This document shows, in pieces, positions 1 through 12,011 of a stretch of 64,000 nucleotides of DNA (the stretch's first letter is position 1; every line of letters begins with the position of its first letter). The notes below the pieces were generated by a model, which was not told the DNA's origin, did not search any database, and saw nothing but the letters and a program-made list of their open reading frames with translations. Made by a program: the position numbers and the translations under genes. The stretch comes from Paralichthys olivaceus (Eukaryota; Chordata; Actinopteri; Pleuronectiformes; Paralichthyidae), in the NCBI RefSeq assembly GCF_024713975.1, contig NC_091112.1, forward strand, positions 19,998,501-20,062,500, in the 5' to 3' direction.

Positions 1-1654
1 GCGATTCAGGGTTGAATGAGCCAAAGGTCAGAATTAAGACCCTAAATTGAGATTGTGGTGAAATGACGAAATTATATTTTTCATATATCTCATTATATAT
101 TTGGATAACATGACATAACATTTAGTTTTTGGATACATCTGATGACTTGTCATCTCAAACATAGGGGGGCATTATATTATTTATAATGCACTTTTAAAGT
201 CTATTGACCAAGCACAATACAATACAATAGCAATATTAATCACAGTCAGTAATACTGTCAGTCAACTATTTGTTATTAAACTACAAACACAAGCAACCAT
301 GAACACAAACGAGTATACTACACCATGAGCAACGAAACCACCAAACATAGGTTACCTGCCGTGTGTGTGTATGAAAGAGAGAGAGGGACAGGCAGATAGA
401 GATGGGGGAGTGAGTAAAGGGGGTGCAGATGAATTTATGTGAGAGCAAGTGCGTCACATTTCAGCTCAAGATGGCTGATTTAACAGCAAGACTTGATCTG
501 AGAGAAAAAGGGAAGGTGTGATTTCACATGTGTTTCTGGTGAGAAGGTAGTGTTGGAAAACTCAGTTAAACTCAGCTATGCCGTGCTCTCTGCCTCAAAA
601 GGCGTGTTGAGCACATGTGAGCATGTGTGGGGATTTACACAGAGAGGGAAAGAGGAAAGAATGCATAAATGAAAGGGCGATCTGGTCGCCTTGGAAAAAA
701 CACAATGAACTGCCTGATGGTATCATGGGACATACACCTTGTGCATTCTTAAGAAAATAATAACAGTCTTGTTGTGACTTCTAGTGACACAAACTTATCT
801 TCTCCCTCCTGTATGATATAATACAGTTTCTGTTGTAGTATACTTCAAGGTTTATAGTTTGACTGTTCGCATGTTGGACCGAGAATCTTCTCTGGTGCCA
901 GAACTATTTGTAATAAACTCATAAATTCAATAAGGACAACCTAGGCAAACATTTGATTCACCACTGTAAACACCAGTTTTGAATTCAGCTGTCTTTCATC
1001 AAACATCTGTGTAGATATTTCTTTATCAATTTTAGGACCGCAGTTAAATCCCATGATGTGGGAGACCACGGTTCAACAAGTTGCAGAAATAAAAAATACA
1101 GTGTTTCATAGCATATATAGAGGATGAAGCGGTCCTTGTAAATACAACACAATATTGCTTACAACAGTAACCATAACACAGACTCTGCTCAAACATAAGC
1201 CTCTTAATTTAGTTTGTTGATCTTTCCAGTGCAATCTCAGCACAGTCCATGGCTGAATACTGTCTGGCCCTTTGCCTCACTCCTCAGACAACTAAAGGGA
1301 GCTGGTTTCCTTAGGGGCAGCGGAAAACAACAGGTATTGACTCTCGGTGCAAAATGTACCCAAAACTTGTTGTGTTTCTGCAGTGGATGTGAAAGCGCCA
1401 TTGATGATGCCAAGTGGTCTCCTCTGGATATGTGAAAAGATATTCAGTAAATAAAAAAAGTCTGTTCATTGACCTGTGAATGACAGATTTTTGGCCTAGC
1501 TCTATGATTCTGTGATTGATGCTCCCTTTGAGTGAGAAGCCTGAAGATCCAGTCTCATCCAATGATAGGCCAGAGTTGGAATTCATACCAAACTTTGCTT
1601 TACAGTGATTGCAGAACTCAAACATTGGAATTCTGATTTAGGCCCCTGCCTTTC
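1..1654. other. gene-free flank
   Basis: No open frame with recognisable protein content and no splice-bounded exon series is visible on either strand. The DNA is AT-rich with short GT and GA runs near 360-390. The short frames at 1214-1625 overlap each other on opposite strands and resemble nothing I know. Confidence 0.5.
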
Positions 1655-2235
1655 GTAGGTATTCTATTATTTAATTGTCCACACCAAGAATGGATGCTCA
1701 GCCCCCTCTAGCCATGTTTCCAGTCTCCCAGGGCAAGTGTAACAGCAAGCAGTTCATGATTTCCAACAAGGGACAAGAAGGGACAGGGGTGTTGAGATTT
1801 GTTTTAAGAGGGAAGCAGCAAGTTCAGGATGGTGGTATATGAATTCTGAAGCTTAGCTGGTGGAGGTGGGGGAGCAATCAGTGTTGTTTGCAGGAAAACA
1901 CAGTGATTGAGGTCAACAATCTGATTATGCATGGTTTAATAGTTCTCAACTCAAATCTGTACACTGTGACACAACAACGGCCTGAAGTCTAGGGTGGTTC
2001 TGTTAAGATCTTTATGATATTCTTGACACTGTGGCAGAACAAAGATCAGAGACCAAAAGGTAAGTTGGCACGGAAAACACACTGTGAGGCACGGCCAGAG
2101 ACAGACACGTTACACACACAAGGCCAAGGGAAAATGGTAGAAAGATGAATAAACAGGGGCTGAGGATGTTATATTTGCAAACACCAAAATCAGATTGAAA
2201 ATCCCTGGCATACAGACAACTTCTATATATTAATT
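1655..2235 (+). repeat. direct repeat, copy 1 (partner at 6798-7266)
   Basis: Long stretches match the segment at 6798-7266 in the same orientation. Shared blocks include the 'ggatgctcagccccctctag' block, the 'aagatctttatgatattct' block and the 'gatgaataaacaggggctga' block. This copy carries about 260 bp (near 1737-1996) that the partner lacks, while the partner has about 115 bp (near 6945-7060) absent here. It ends in an AT microsatellite at 2220-2250. No coding content is seen. It may be an old segmental duplication or two copies of an unnamed transposon. Confidence 0.75.
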
Positions 2236-2841
2236 ATATATATATATACCTACAAATATATGCAAGAAGCTGCAGTATTATAGGACATGAAAAACTATGT
2301 GGTTGGATGGGGCTGATTGCAGGCAGCTAAGTCAAATGATTTACCATTTTCATGTTTTAAAGGCTAAATTATTTATATGTTTACTTAAAGATATATATAT
2401 ATACTCAATAAATAAACTGTCCAGAACCTTGTATTTTCGTTCTTCTGTTTTCCTCTAGTGTTTGTGGAGCTTGTGTGTATGGAGAGAAATTAGAGGAGAG
2501 TTAGAAAAGAGGGGAGAGAAGAGGAGAGAGGGACCAGGGACAGTTGTGAAACCGTTTAAGCTGTGTCAGTCTAGTTGTAATGAAAATAATTAGAGTGATA
2601 TTTAGAGATGTCATTATGTTATTAATGATAGAAGCATTAATTACTAATAACATTCCTCAATTTATCAACCAAACTTTTTGACTCAATGCATTAACTTGAC
2701 ACATTTTTGGGTTTGGACTTCAGCTGAATTTTCAGCTCCTGATAACTTCATGCAGCATTCAGATTGTTTCTTCAGTGCAACTTAAGGTTCAACTTTCTTT
2801 TCCATTTTAAAAGCTGGGCAGCAAGCTCCTCTATATTCCAG

Positions 2842-2902
2842 TTGCTGTGAATTTCCCCACTGAGGGACAATAAAGGAAATCTAAATCTAAATGAAATCTA
2901 AA
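2842..2902 (+). repeat. LINE-type 3' tail remnant
   Basis: The motif 'tttccccactgagggacaat' followed by 'aaagg' and a short tandem tail of 'aaatct' units resembles the 3' ends of fish non-LTR retrotransposons, which typically finish with such simple repeats. No coding part is left next to it. The family assignment is from memory of the tail pattern only. Confidence 0.4.
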
Positions 2903-4779
2903 ATATATGTGTCAGTTTGTATAATCTACTTATGATGCAAGCATTTTATCAGTACTTAGATGACACATTTTCATTACCTGGTTAGAAGATGTATGTGATG
3001 CAGGTATGAGTTCAAAGATTTATTAACGTGACAACAGCTTCAAAAGTGTGAAGCCTAAACAATACAGGCATGTCAAATCCTCAGTAATCAAATCAAGCCT
3101 ACTCAATCATCCATGTAGAAAGAACAGAGCACAGCACTGTGCTGGTTGTATTTGAAAGCAGAGCTGCAGAGCTGTATTATAGTGTGGTGTGGTGTGCGGG
3201 TTGGTTCAGAGATGCTGAACTCAGATGTACTGACCCTCAGGCTGACTTATAGTATTCACTCATTATGAAAGAGATGACAAAAGCTTTCAGGGCCTTGAGC
3301 GGATCAGCAAGAACAAAGAAAATGAATCTGAAAACTCCTCTATCAAATGATAAAAAAAACAACTGCTGTAACAACTGAAGCTCTTCTTACTGCTGTACGT
3401 TTTTTAAGCTTGATCCATAAAGGAGAAGAGGGATGAGCAGTACAGGTTTACACTGTAATTCTTCCTCAGCTCTGCTGAATGTTCTTTGAAGGCTGTATTT
3501 AGTAAGGTTAATCTTCCTCTAGCTATATCACCTCATGAAGCCAGGCTCCAAACTTTGTTCTATTTGTATGAAGCTCTCTTGCTTGAACCAGTTAGTTGTG
3601 TGTCAGTCGTAAATTATTCTACTGTATGAGCTGGCTCCTTTACATAAACAATGGGAGCTAGCTCATGTGTGAGAGCTAACATCTTATTGTTTTGTCACAG
3701 TTCGCCTTGACGCAAAGCTTTATGTGGATCTTGCATACATTTCCCCAAAACATGGCTGAAAAATTCTGAAAGTTAAATGAGACTATAATTTTATCACTCA
3801 CTCTTCACAGTTAACTCTGTGATTGCTCAACTACGCTTTCAAGAAATGCAAAAATCTGAAACCTGTAACCTGACCAAGTGGTTGGTTCATACCTTGAAAT
3901 GTCAATCTGCCCTAAATACAATCAATGTTTCACTTTTAAGATACTGCTGTTTTGAAAATGTTTTGTCATTTTTTTGTTTGTTCCATTATGAGTGTGATTA
4001 GCTACGTCACTATTTCTTTCACATGCTCCACCACTTTCTGTCCACTTGGCTGTCAGATGTAGTGAATTTGTCAAGAAGTTCATGTCGACCTGGGACAGAA
4101 TCTCTTCCTCTACATCACATGAACTGGAAACAAAGTAATTTTGTCTCTCAGTGCCTCCACTGCCTTAGACTATTTTGTGTCATACTTCTGCAGCTTACAG
4201 AAGAAGGCTATTATTCTTCATGACATGCAACTCATTTTTACAGTCTTTGGTTGTGATGAAGACTTTCTGGAAGAGTCTGAATTTGAGTAGCAGTAATTTG
4301 TTGTGGATCATACTGAGCAGCCATATCAGTTTAGTCCAGGTCATCCAACCAATGTCTTCTCAGTTCTGCCTCATGGCCACCCCGCACAAGGACTCTTTCT
4401 CTTCCCTTACCCAGGCCTCTTTCTGTTCCCTGGAGATCCCCAACTTCATTCTTTTGCTTGCTGTGGTGTCATCCAAGTGTCCTCAAGCCCCAACATTCCT
4501 ATAAGACTCGAAACAAGGTCATTTGCAACGTGTTTTTAGTCTAAATGTCCACTGATATCTTCCTATGAGGTGCATCCATGGACCATCGGACGTGCTAACA
4601 TCCACTAGATTGGCCACTTCCAATGAACTTTTAGGCTTAAAACACAGTGTAAATTATCTTGTTTCGAGTCAAATATAAATGTCGGGACTTGCAGACACTT
4701 GGATGACACCACACGAGCAGAGTATGGAGGCATCTTGTGTTTTTTCTGTTGTTTTATTACGTCTGAAATCTCGGTCGCC
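2903..4779. other. gene-free stretch
   Basis: Unassigned AT-rich DNA. Overlapping short frames at 4023-4539 lie in different phases of the same strand without splice signals or recognisable residues. I see no gene here. Confidence 0.4.
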
Positions 4780-4914
4780 ATTACTTCAACTGTATCGGTT
4801 CGGTTGCTACAAAGTTTACTTCTGAGACCCTAGAAGTAAACACCCACCCTCCATTGGCATAGTGGTGAGTAGATGATGAGTAAAATTTCATTTGTGGGTG
4901 AACTATCCTTTTAA
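4780..4914 (+). mobile_element. MITE end, 'GGGTGAACTATCC' type
   Basis: The stretch ends in 'GGGTGAACTATCCTTTTAA', a terminal sequence very common in teleost non-autonomous DNA transposons, preceded by the familiar 'ggcatagtggtgagtaga' internal block. The opposite terminus was not found, so this is a truncated copy and its left boundary is approximate. Confidence 0.5.
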
Positions 4915-5832
4915 GTAACTTCCTATATTCAAATACATTAGTTGACCATGCAACAGGACTCTCAACACAGCCAGAGACAAACCGTGTGCATTTCAGAATA
5001 TTTTATTTAAAAAAAAATTTAAAAACATAAAGTGCCAGCTATTTCAACTGGCCACTGGCTTTGCAGTTCAGGCTTGTTCAGTGTCTCTGTGTGTCCGTGT
5101 CTCTCCTCGTGTCCATCTCAGTCCTTGTGTGTCCTTCTGAGGCAGCTCTGCTGCTGCCTTTTGTACCAGAGGATCAATCAACTTACGGCTCTCACCCGCG
5201 CTGATTGATCCTCTGCTCGAGGTGAAGGTGCTCTCCAACCTACCTCCACAAGACATTTTTCAGAGAACTTAAAATAAACCAACTGCTCTCACTACACTGA
5301 ATACCTGGAGACGAGAGGATATGCACACACACACAGGGAACACCATACTGGTGGCTAATGTTTGCTGTAATTCATTAACTAATTCAAAATTATAGTTGCA
5401 ACTGCAGGTTGCAGCATTTTGTGTCCCTATGGGTAATTTGCTCACACCACTGTGTACCAAACATGTATTCAGACAAATGTATAATGTAACGTCATTATTA
5501 ATAATTTATATAATGCCAACATCATAATTAATTAGGATTCATGACTGAGCTGCTGTGGGTGTGTAGGTGCATACTAAACTCATACAGCCAGTTAAATAGC
5601 TGATGAGCTGCAGCCTGATCAGCCTCCTACCACACTAACATTCTCTTCAAATCTATTACATGCTGCATGCCTTGATTGTCGGGGGACACATGGAGCTTCT
5701 CTTTCTCTTTCTCTATTTCTTATCACAATAATGTCTCATTGATAATTATACAAATAACTGATGTGACTTCTTCCACAGAGTCATTGTGCTTTATCATTTG
5801 CAGATCCAGGATCACTGCACGTGGCTCCACAT

Positions 5833-5931
5833 CGTGGATTGTGATGGTGGATTGTAATGGTGGATCGTAGATTGTGATCGTGGACCACAGATCATGATGA
5901 TGGATTGCAAATCAGAGATTGTGATGGTAGA
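5833..5931 (+). repeat. degenerate minisatellite, 'attgtgatggtgg' units
   Basis: Units close to 'gtggattgtgatggtgg' recur about seven times with drift (gtgatggtgg, gtaatggtgg, gtgatcgtgg, catgatgatgg, gtgatggtag). The array is non-coding and has stops in several frames. Confidence 0.7.
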
Positions 5932-6136
5932 TGCTGACTGTATGCGAGTCAACTAACACAGACAAGAAAGACACAAATATAGATATGGTGAAATACAAGA
6001 AATTGTTTCACATATCAGGTCAGACAGGAAAAAAACACCCAACCTCAAAGTCAAAAGGAGCTCCACAAGGGAAAAAAAGCTGTGGATGATGTGTCAGAGC
6101 ACCAACTCACCCACTGAATAACCGCGCTGCGAGGGA

Positions 6137-6790
6137 CAGACAAAGAGTGCAGGAAATGCCATAAGAAAGGACACTTTGCAGCCATTTGCAGATCAGGCAG
6201 AGTGAATACAATTCAAGAACATGGGATTGAGACAGTTTACCTTGGAGGGGTGTCCACTAGAGATACGTCATAAACATGGACGAAGACACTGAAATTAATT
6301 GGGCAATAAATCGGATTTAAACTGGACACAGACACGGATGTAACAGCCATACCAGCAACCACCTATTTAGAGAAACAGCATGGCACATATCACCAGAGCA
6401 ACAAAGGCACTACATGGACAAAGCAACAACCCTCTAAAGTGAGAAGATATTTCAATGGTGTCATGTAACATAAGGATCACACAACAACACAACCTGTGTT
6501 TGTAATACATAGGTTAGCTACTCTTCTTAGTATAACAGCATTTAAGGCACTGCAGTTACTAAGCCCAGTTGTCAGTATTCAGGAACTGGCAGCAGACTAC
6601 AAACAGCTGTACCCCAAGGTCTTCACAGGCTTGGGATGCCTGCATGGATAGTATGAAATTAAACTAAAAGAGGGAGCCAAGTCCTATACATTGTCACTGC
6701 CACACCATGTGCCACTCCCTTTGATTGACAAAGTTAAAGAGGCTGCAGTTGATGAAACCCTGACCAAACTTTCAGGAGCCATGTCATAAA
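6137..6790 (+). mobile_element. Ty3/gypsy LTR retrotransposon fragment (gag end to start of pol), broken
   Basis: Translation of the plus strand shows a CCHC zinc knuckle (C-x2-C-x4-H-x4-C, 'CRKCHKKGHFAAIC') near 6148-6190. It is followed by an aspartic-protease-like segment where the active-site triad reads D-T-D near 6325. Next comes the lead-in to reverse transcriptase ('YEIKLKEGAKSY', near 6650), a short run typical of gypsy elements. Several stops and frame changes interrupt it, and no integrase or clear LTR pair belongs to it. It is a dead fragment; its right edge abuts the direct repeat at 6798. Confidence 0.75.
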
Positions 6791-6797
6791 TTGGATG

Positions 6798-7266
6798 GTA
6801 GGTATTCAACTATTTCATGGTCCACAACAGGAATGGATGCTCAGCCCCCTCTAGCCATGTTTCCAGTCTTTCAGGGCAGAGTGGTTCTATTAAGATCTTT
6901 ATGATATTCTGGACTCTGTGGCAGAACACAAGATCAGAGACGGAAAAAGACACAGACAGGCTGTAGCATTATTACTGTACAGTGACTGGACGATCTGATG
7001 CATGGGGTCAGTTTGAAATGGCTTGTGAGTTGACTGCAAATTTGAACTCAGGTGTGCAGGTAAGTTGGCAGAAAACACACTGTGAGGCACGGCCAGCAGA
7101 GACAGACACACAGAGACAAGGCCAGGGACTCATCAAAAACAAAAAACACACATAAGGCAAAGTGAAAATGGTAGAAAGATGAATAAACAGGGGCTGAGTG
7201 TGTTATATTTGCAAACACCAAAATCAGATTGAAAATTCCTGGCATACAGACAACTTCTAAATATAC
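6798..7266 (+). repeat. direct repeat, copy 2 (partner at 1655-2235)
   Basis: Second copy of the segment described at 1655-2235, same orientation, about 5 kb downstream. It starts at 'gtaggtattc' directly after the gypsy fragment and ends at 'caacttctaaatata'. The two copies differ by two internal indels of about 260 and 115 bp and by scattered substitutions, so the duplication is not recent. Confidence 0.75.
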
Positions 7267-7480
7267 CTCTGCCTGGTTCTGGCAGGTGTTCTTACACCCA
7301 AAATTAGCCACACACAACCTTCATTACACCTTTTGGAAGGTGCTGCTTTACCAGAATACATTTTGGATTTCGATATTCTCGTCTTTTGTTCAATGAGTGA
7401 GCAACATGACCACAGGTTGCGCCCAGTACAATATGGAGCCTGCAGCCCACAATCCATAGAATCAACTGCCTCAAAACTAG

Positions 7481-7840
7481 TTAAAGGTTCAGTGTGTAGA
7501 ATTTAGTGATATCTAGTGGTGAAATTTTATGTTGCAGCTGAATACTCCTCATCTCACCCTCCCTTCCCAACATGAAGGAGAACCTGTGGTGAACTTCAGT
7601 TGTCATGAAAACTCAGAAGGTTTTAGTTTGTCCTGTTGGGACGACAGTAAAAAACAAGGCGGTAATATAAAGTATGTAAATATAAAGTATTTAAATATAA
7701 AGGGCCCATTCTAGAGTAAACAAAACAATAATTCATACAATTTAGATGAGACACATTAGTGAAAACATCACTAGGATTATTTTATATTTAATTCCTGCCA
7801 AAAATCCCTTTCACCTAAATCTTACACACTGGACCTTTAA
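7481..7840 (-). mobile_element. TTAA-flanked MITE, full copy
   Basis: Bounded on both sides by TTAA, with inverted ends: 'AGGTTCAGTGTGTAGAATTT' on the left and the complement of 'AGGTCCAGTGTGTAAGATTT' on the right. Length is 360 bp. It contains a diverged internal tandem of 'aatataaagta(t/g)(t/g)ta'. A second full copy in the opposite orientation lies at 58054-58362 and a truncated one at 8740-8895. TTAA target sites are characteristic of the piggyBac superfamily, but I see no transposase here, so the superfamily is inferred. Confidence 0.8.
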
Positions 7841-8435
7841 GTACGAACAACTCAAGCTTGTAATAATCATGAGAGAACAACAAGTTAACAAACACAAGTT
7901 AACACAAGAAGCTCAGAGGTCGACTGCTCATACAAAATCACAGCCGCCCCTGGCTTCTGCTGGGTGGCCACCCAGTGATGAAAACAAGTGGTGATGGGCA
8001 TCGAGGGCAGTCTAGTGGCGGCATCCTCTGAGGGTCTCCCTCGGGGAGGCGAATGACATCTTACATGAGCACAGACTCACACAGCACAGTCATGAAAGAA
8101 AACTCAGAACCCACGACAGGGTGAGCGGAGAAAAATGGGGAAAAGAGGAGACGTGGGTGGAAAAAAGGAGAGATGGGGGGGGCAAAGCTACATTGCGTTC
8201 CACATTGGTACCCAAGGCTGATGTGTTTTGTTTTCTTCAGGAAGACCGAAAAGACCCGATCAGCAAGCTCTCAAGATATTTGTAATGTGGACATCTAAAA
8301 TCATTTTTCTTTCAAATCAAGCCTAATTTTACTTAAATCTGATCCCAGTTTGAGTTTTGATAATTTTTCTACCAGTTTGGAACATTTAGTTGTTCGAGGT
8401 TTTAAACTGATCGAGAGTTGCTCTCATAATAAAAC
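7841..8435. other. gene-free stretch
   Basis: Nothing recognisable. The frame at 7746-7994 runs out of the MITE and is not credible as a gene. Confidence 0.4.
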
Positions 8436-8660
8436 TAGAAGGGCAGTCAGAGGGCATACCTCCTCCAAGTCCCCTTATGAGACTACATTTAAATTCACTA
8501 GATCCATTTCATTAGGATTTGCACCAGATTACGCACGCTCAAAAATATCAGTCCCCTTTTCTTATCGTCATCCATGAATTAATCTCTGAGAAATCAACGG
8601 AAATTTTGAAAAGTCTAGTATTCAAGAAAGTGCAAACCAGAATTATCACACAGCATGCCT
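8436..8660 (+). repeat. teleost interspersed repeat (unnamed)
   Basis: Contains the blocks 'acatttaaattcactagatc', 'ttatcgtcatccatgaatta' and 'gaaaagtctagtattcaaga', which I associate with a dispersed fish repeat. No second copy was found in this window and there is no coding content. The family name is unknown to me. Confidence 0.4.
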
Positions 8661-8739
8661 TTGTATGCCTTTGCCAACCAGTGCAGTTTCTGTCAAATCT
8701 TTTGTTCCAGATTCCGACTAGGGCATTGCGACCATTAAC

Positions 8740-8895
8740 TGCTAAAATGGCGGCCTCCTTAGAGAGGGTCCCTTCGCTGTAAATATAAAGTATTTAGATA
8801 TAAAGGGCCTTTTCTGGGGTAAAGAAAACTACAAGTAATACAATTTAGATAAAACGAACAAGTGAAAACATCATGAGGATTATTCTACATTTTTA
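8740..8895 (-). mobile_element. truncated copy of the TTAA MITE
   Basis: Shares 'atggcggcctcc', 'gtaaatataaagtatttaga' and 'catgaggattattcta' with the full copies at 7481 and 58054. Both terminal inverted repeats are missing. Confidence 0.65.
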
Positions 8896-8904
8896 TCTTT
8901 GTAC

Positions 8905-9070
8905 CTTTGACCACCAAAATCAATTCATCCTTCAGTCAAAGTAAATTTCCTCAAGGCTTTCTGGTGTTATTGCATTCACAAGAATAGGATGGAAGGACAA
9001 CCCAAAACACAATGCCTTTGACTAGCTGTTGCTGGTAAAATGGCAAAATAAATTTTTTTCCCATGATCCA
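8905..9070 (+). repeat. teleost interspersed repeat, copy 1
   Basis: Blocks 'tttgaccaccaaaatcaatt', 'attgcattcacaagaatagg' and 'aatgcctttgactagctgtt' correspond to the repeat at 24560-24880. It belongs to a very common fish family that ends in a 'gcctctggccact...gaggca' segment. Diverged and non-coding. Confidence 0.55.
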
Positions 9071-9479
9071 GATCTGCTCCAAAACCTAGTGTGTTCTTTT
9101 CTGACCCATACCACATCCAGTGTGGTTTTATGATAATCCATCCAGAAGTTGTTGTGTAATCCTGCTAACTAACAGACATACAAACAAACAAATGCAGTTG
9201 AAGCAAAGATAATAATAAAAAGCCATTGAGTTTAAAGCAGCATAAATCTAGTTAAACACTGAAACTGTTGAAGACAAAAGTCAAACATTAAGGTAAGGTT
9301 ATTTTTTCACTGGCAACAGTGAATTCTAGTTTCACAAATTTGCCATTTAAACCCCAAGATGAAAGAAATGTACTTGAATCTGAGGTTTTATAATCTCAAT
9401 GAATCTTTGTTTATCAGCTGAATCAGCCTAATAAGAGTTAGAGAGATTTTTTTATAAAATAAAATGTGACTTTAAACAG

Positions 9480-10650
9480 TGTCATGCCAGCACATGACCA
9501 TCATGTGATGTTCATTGAGCCCGTTTTCACCATATGACACTCAACACACTCGAAGTTCCAGCAGGTGATCCTTCATGGGGAACATCTGCATTTATTAATT
9601 CTCATGGTTGTGCAGGTGTAAACTAAATTAACAGCAGAGTTTGCAAATTACCAATTGATGATAACTTTAACTATTTGATTCCATACTTAAATTAAATACA
9701 TGGGAACAATAAACATAAGAAGGAAATGGAAGATCAGGAAAAAAAACATTATGAAATAAAGACTGAAATTCATGCTTTTAGATGTGTCATCAGTAATATT
9801 CACGTGCTTTTTTTGGAAATCAGTAGAACAAACACTCGTTTGTGCTCTTTTGAATTTGTTGACATTGATTTGCATGGCTGATAAATAAATGATAAATTAT
9901 GAAAATACACATTTCTATGTGGAAATAATTATTCTGCTCTTTTTCATTCTGGGGATGCCACTGTTTCACTTATCCATATGTGCCAGATACTAATGCACTG
10001 GGTGTATTAGCTAATGGACAGCAACATTTATGTGCCAATGCAAATGATCGTAGCTGCATCTTGAATCAGTGGAACCATTCATTCACTCTATCCTAATTTC
10101 ATTCTGTTTGGTTGGCAGTGTGGTAAAAGCCTGAAGATCAGCTGACCAGATGGAAACAAAAGCTGATATCTGGATTTGTTGGGTCGATCTTTACACATGT
10201 GTACCCTCTTGGCCTCCTGTAGCCTCCATGTATTCCTTTACCTTCCTGTGCGTTTGCCGCAGAGGGCAGGAGGTCCTGCCTGCTCACTTTATTAGCTGGG
10301 AGAAACCCAGAAGCCATCTTGTAAACAGCCAATTAAATGAAAAGAGATTGTGAGGAACTGCATACCTTACCAGGAGGAGCCATAAACTTTTATAAGAAGG
10401 GAAAAATTTGAGTGTGCTAGAGGCTCTGCTGAGTATAATTGCAGCTGGGGAATTCCCCCTGCCACTCCACCCAATCACTGCTCAAGGCTGCTTGAAAACA
10501 TTACGCTGGTACTGTGGAGTCGAAGAGGAAAAATTCCATGTCTCACAGTTTTATTTATCAGGTGATAAACTGGATAAACTGGCATCACTGGTCCGGAACC
10601 CAGCTGGATGTTTTCAGCCTGAGAAATGGAATGCAAAGTCTTGAGGAATG
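9480..10650. other. unique, non-repetitive non-coding stretch; possible conserved element
   Basis: No repeat signature and no gene. Motif-dense segments occur, such as 'TAATTGCAGCTG' near 10434 (a homeodomain-type core joined to an E-box) and 'ATGCAAAT' near 10038 (an octamer). The frames at 10138-10644 overlap on both strands and show no protein family. Regulatory function is only a guess from composition. Confidence 0.25.
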
Positions 10651-11061
10651 GCAGTGTCAGTAGCGAGCATAGTACGAAGATTAAATTCTACATACATATA
10701 CAATATACCATTACCTTGACAGCTTGACTAAATGATGCAACCACAAACAAGAGCTGCTTTTGCTTTACTTTATATTTGCAACAAAGGCATGGCAATGCTG
10801 TTTAATTTAGTGGTAGACGCAGGGCAAGACACAGCCATTGGTGGTTCTGTCAGACAGATCATATTGCTTTGTATACATTTAGAACACATATAGTGTCACA
10901 CATGGCATACAGAACAGGCAGCACATAGAGAAATAAAACCAGAGAAAGACTGTTGATTCAAACAAGGAGGAGTCGCCTCTACACATCTGCAAAGGGTGTA
11001 AAGGGATCAGGGCCAAGGGGTAGGGGGCATGAGACTCTGATTTATATACTCATTCCTTTAT

Positions 11062-11230
11062 GGCGCTGTTCAGACAGAGCATTAACATGCATCTTGGGTG
11101 ATTCAATTACAAGAGGACAGCTCTAAGTGCAGGTGTTAACACGACCAAGATGGTCTGAGACACGTGGCTTCATTCTTTTAGCAGTGTGAACACGAAGGTG
11201 CCCTCGGCCACATTAACAGGCCGTCTATTC
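11062..11230 (+). mobile_element. MITE-like fragment, 'gcgctgttcagac' type
   Basis: Starts with 'ggcgctgttcagacagagc' and continues with 'attaacatgcatcttgggtg' and 'aagaggacagctctaagtgc', a pattern I recognise from a non-autonomous DNA element dispersed in fish genomes. The second end is not clear, so boundaries are approximate. Confidence 0.45.
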
Positions 11231-12011
11231 AGCTGGTGTCTATCCACTGTGTATGCAGAGGTACAAACACATACAGACACTGGCTTTGATGTCTGACATT
11301 TTTAAAAAGCCTATATAGATGTATTACATGTGTGTCAAACATCTTGGACAAGTTGTCTATAATGTCTTGATTTCTTGAAAATGCATTGCTGCCTCCAACA
11401 AGTTAAAATCATATTTTTATATATTTTGTTCTTGGAAAAAAAAATATTTTTGTCTGTATTTGCATATAGAGCAGGGAAGTGTCACTGGAGACACATGTGG
11501 AGACACATTCTAATACCAGGGCTGAACAGAGTCTGTGGTACACACAGCTGTAGGCAGGAACACTGATCAGCAGGCTTGCCTCGTCTGCACAATCCATTCT
11601 GTCCATTTGATCAAAGGTTGGAGAGCGTGGGGGTGGGGGGGATGTGTGTAAGCATAGCGTCCTCATAAATAGTGAGTGCATTCTGAAAGAAGAAGATCAA
11701 CAGGACACAGGGGACATGTCTCTGTTTTCAATACAAGCTAACATTGGAGACAACCAGGAGGACAACAAAGAGAAATTCTCATCTTATCATCAAGGATAAT
11801 TATACCACTTTGACTTATTTTCATAGTTTTAACCATCCTTCTTTATAGCAATTATAACACTGTAATCACCAAGTTCATCAGTAGCTAAGCTCTGGGATGT
11901 CGTTGAACTGAAGTCATAAGATCAGACAGTTCTAATAACTCATTTGGTAACACTTTTTGCATTTGCAGTAATCTATCTGTGCTACCAAATTATTTTGATG
12001 TAAACACCTGG
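11231..12011. other. gene-free stretch
   Basis: No gene or repeat that I can name. Contains a G-run near 11628-11641. Confidence 0.4.
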
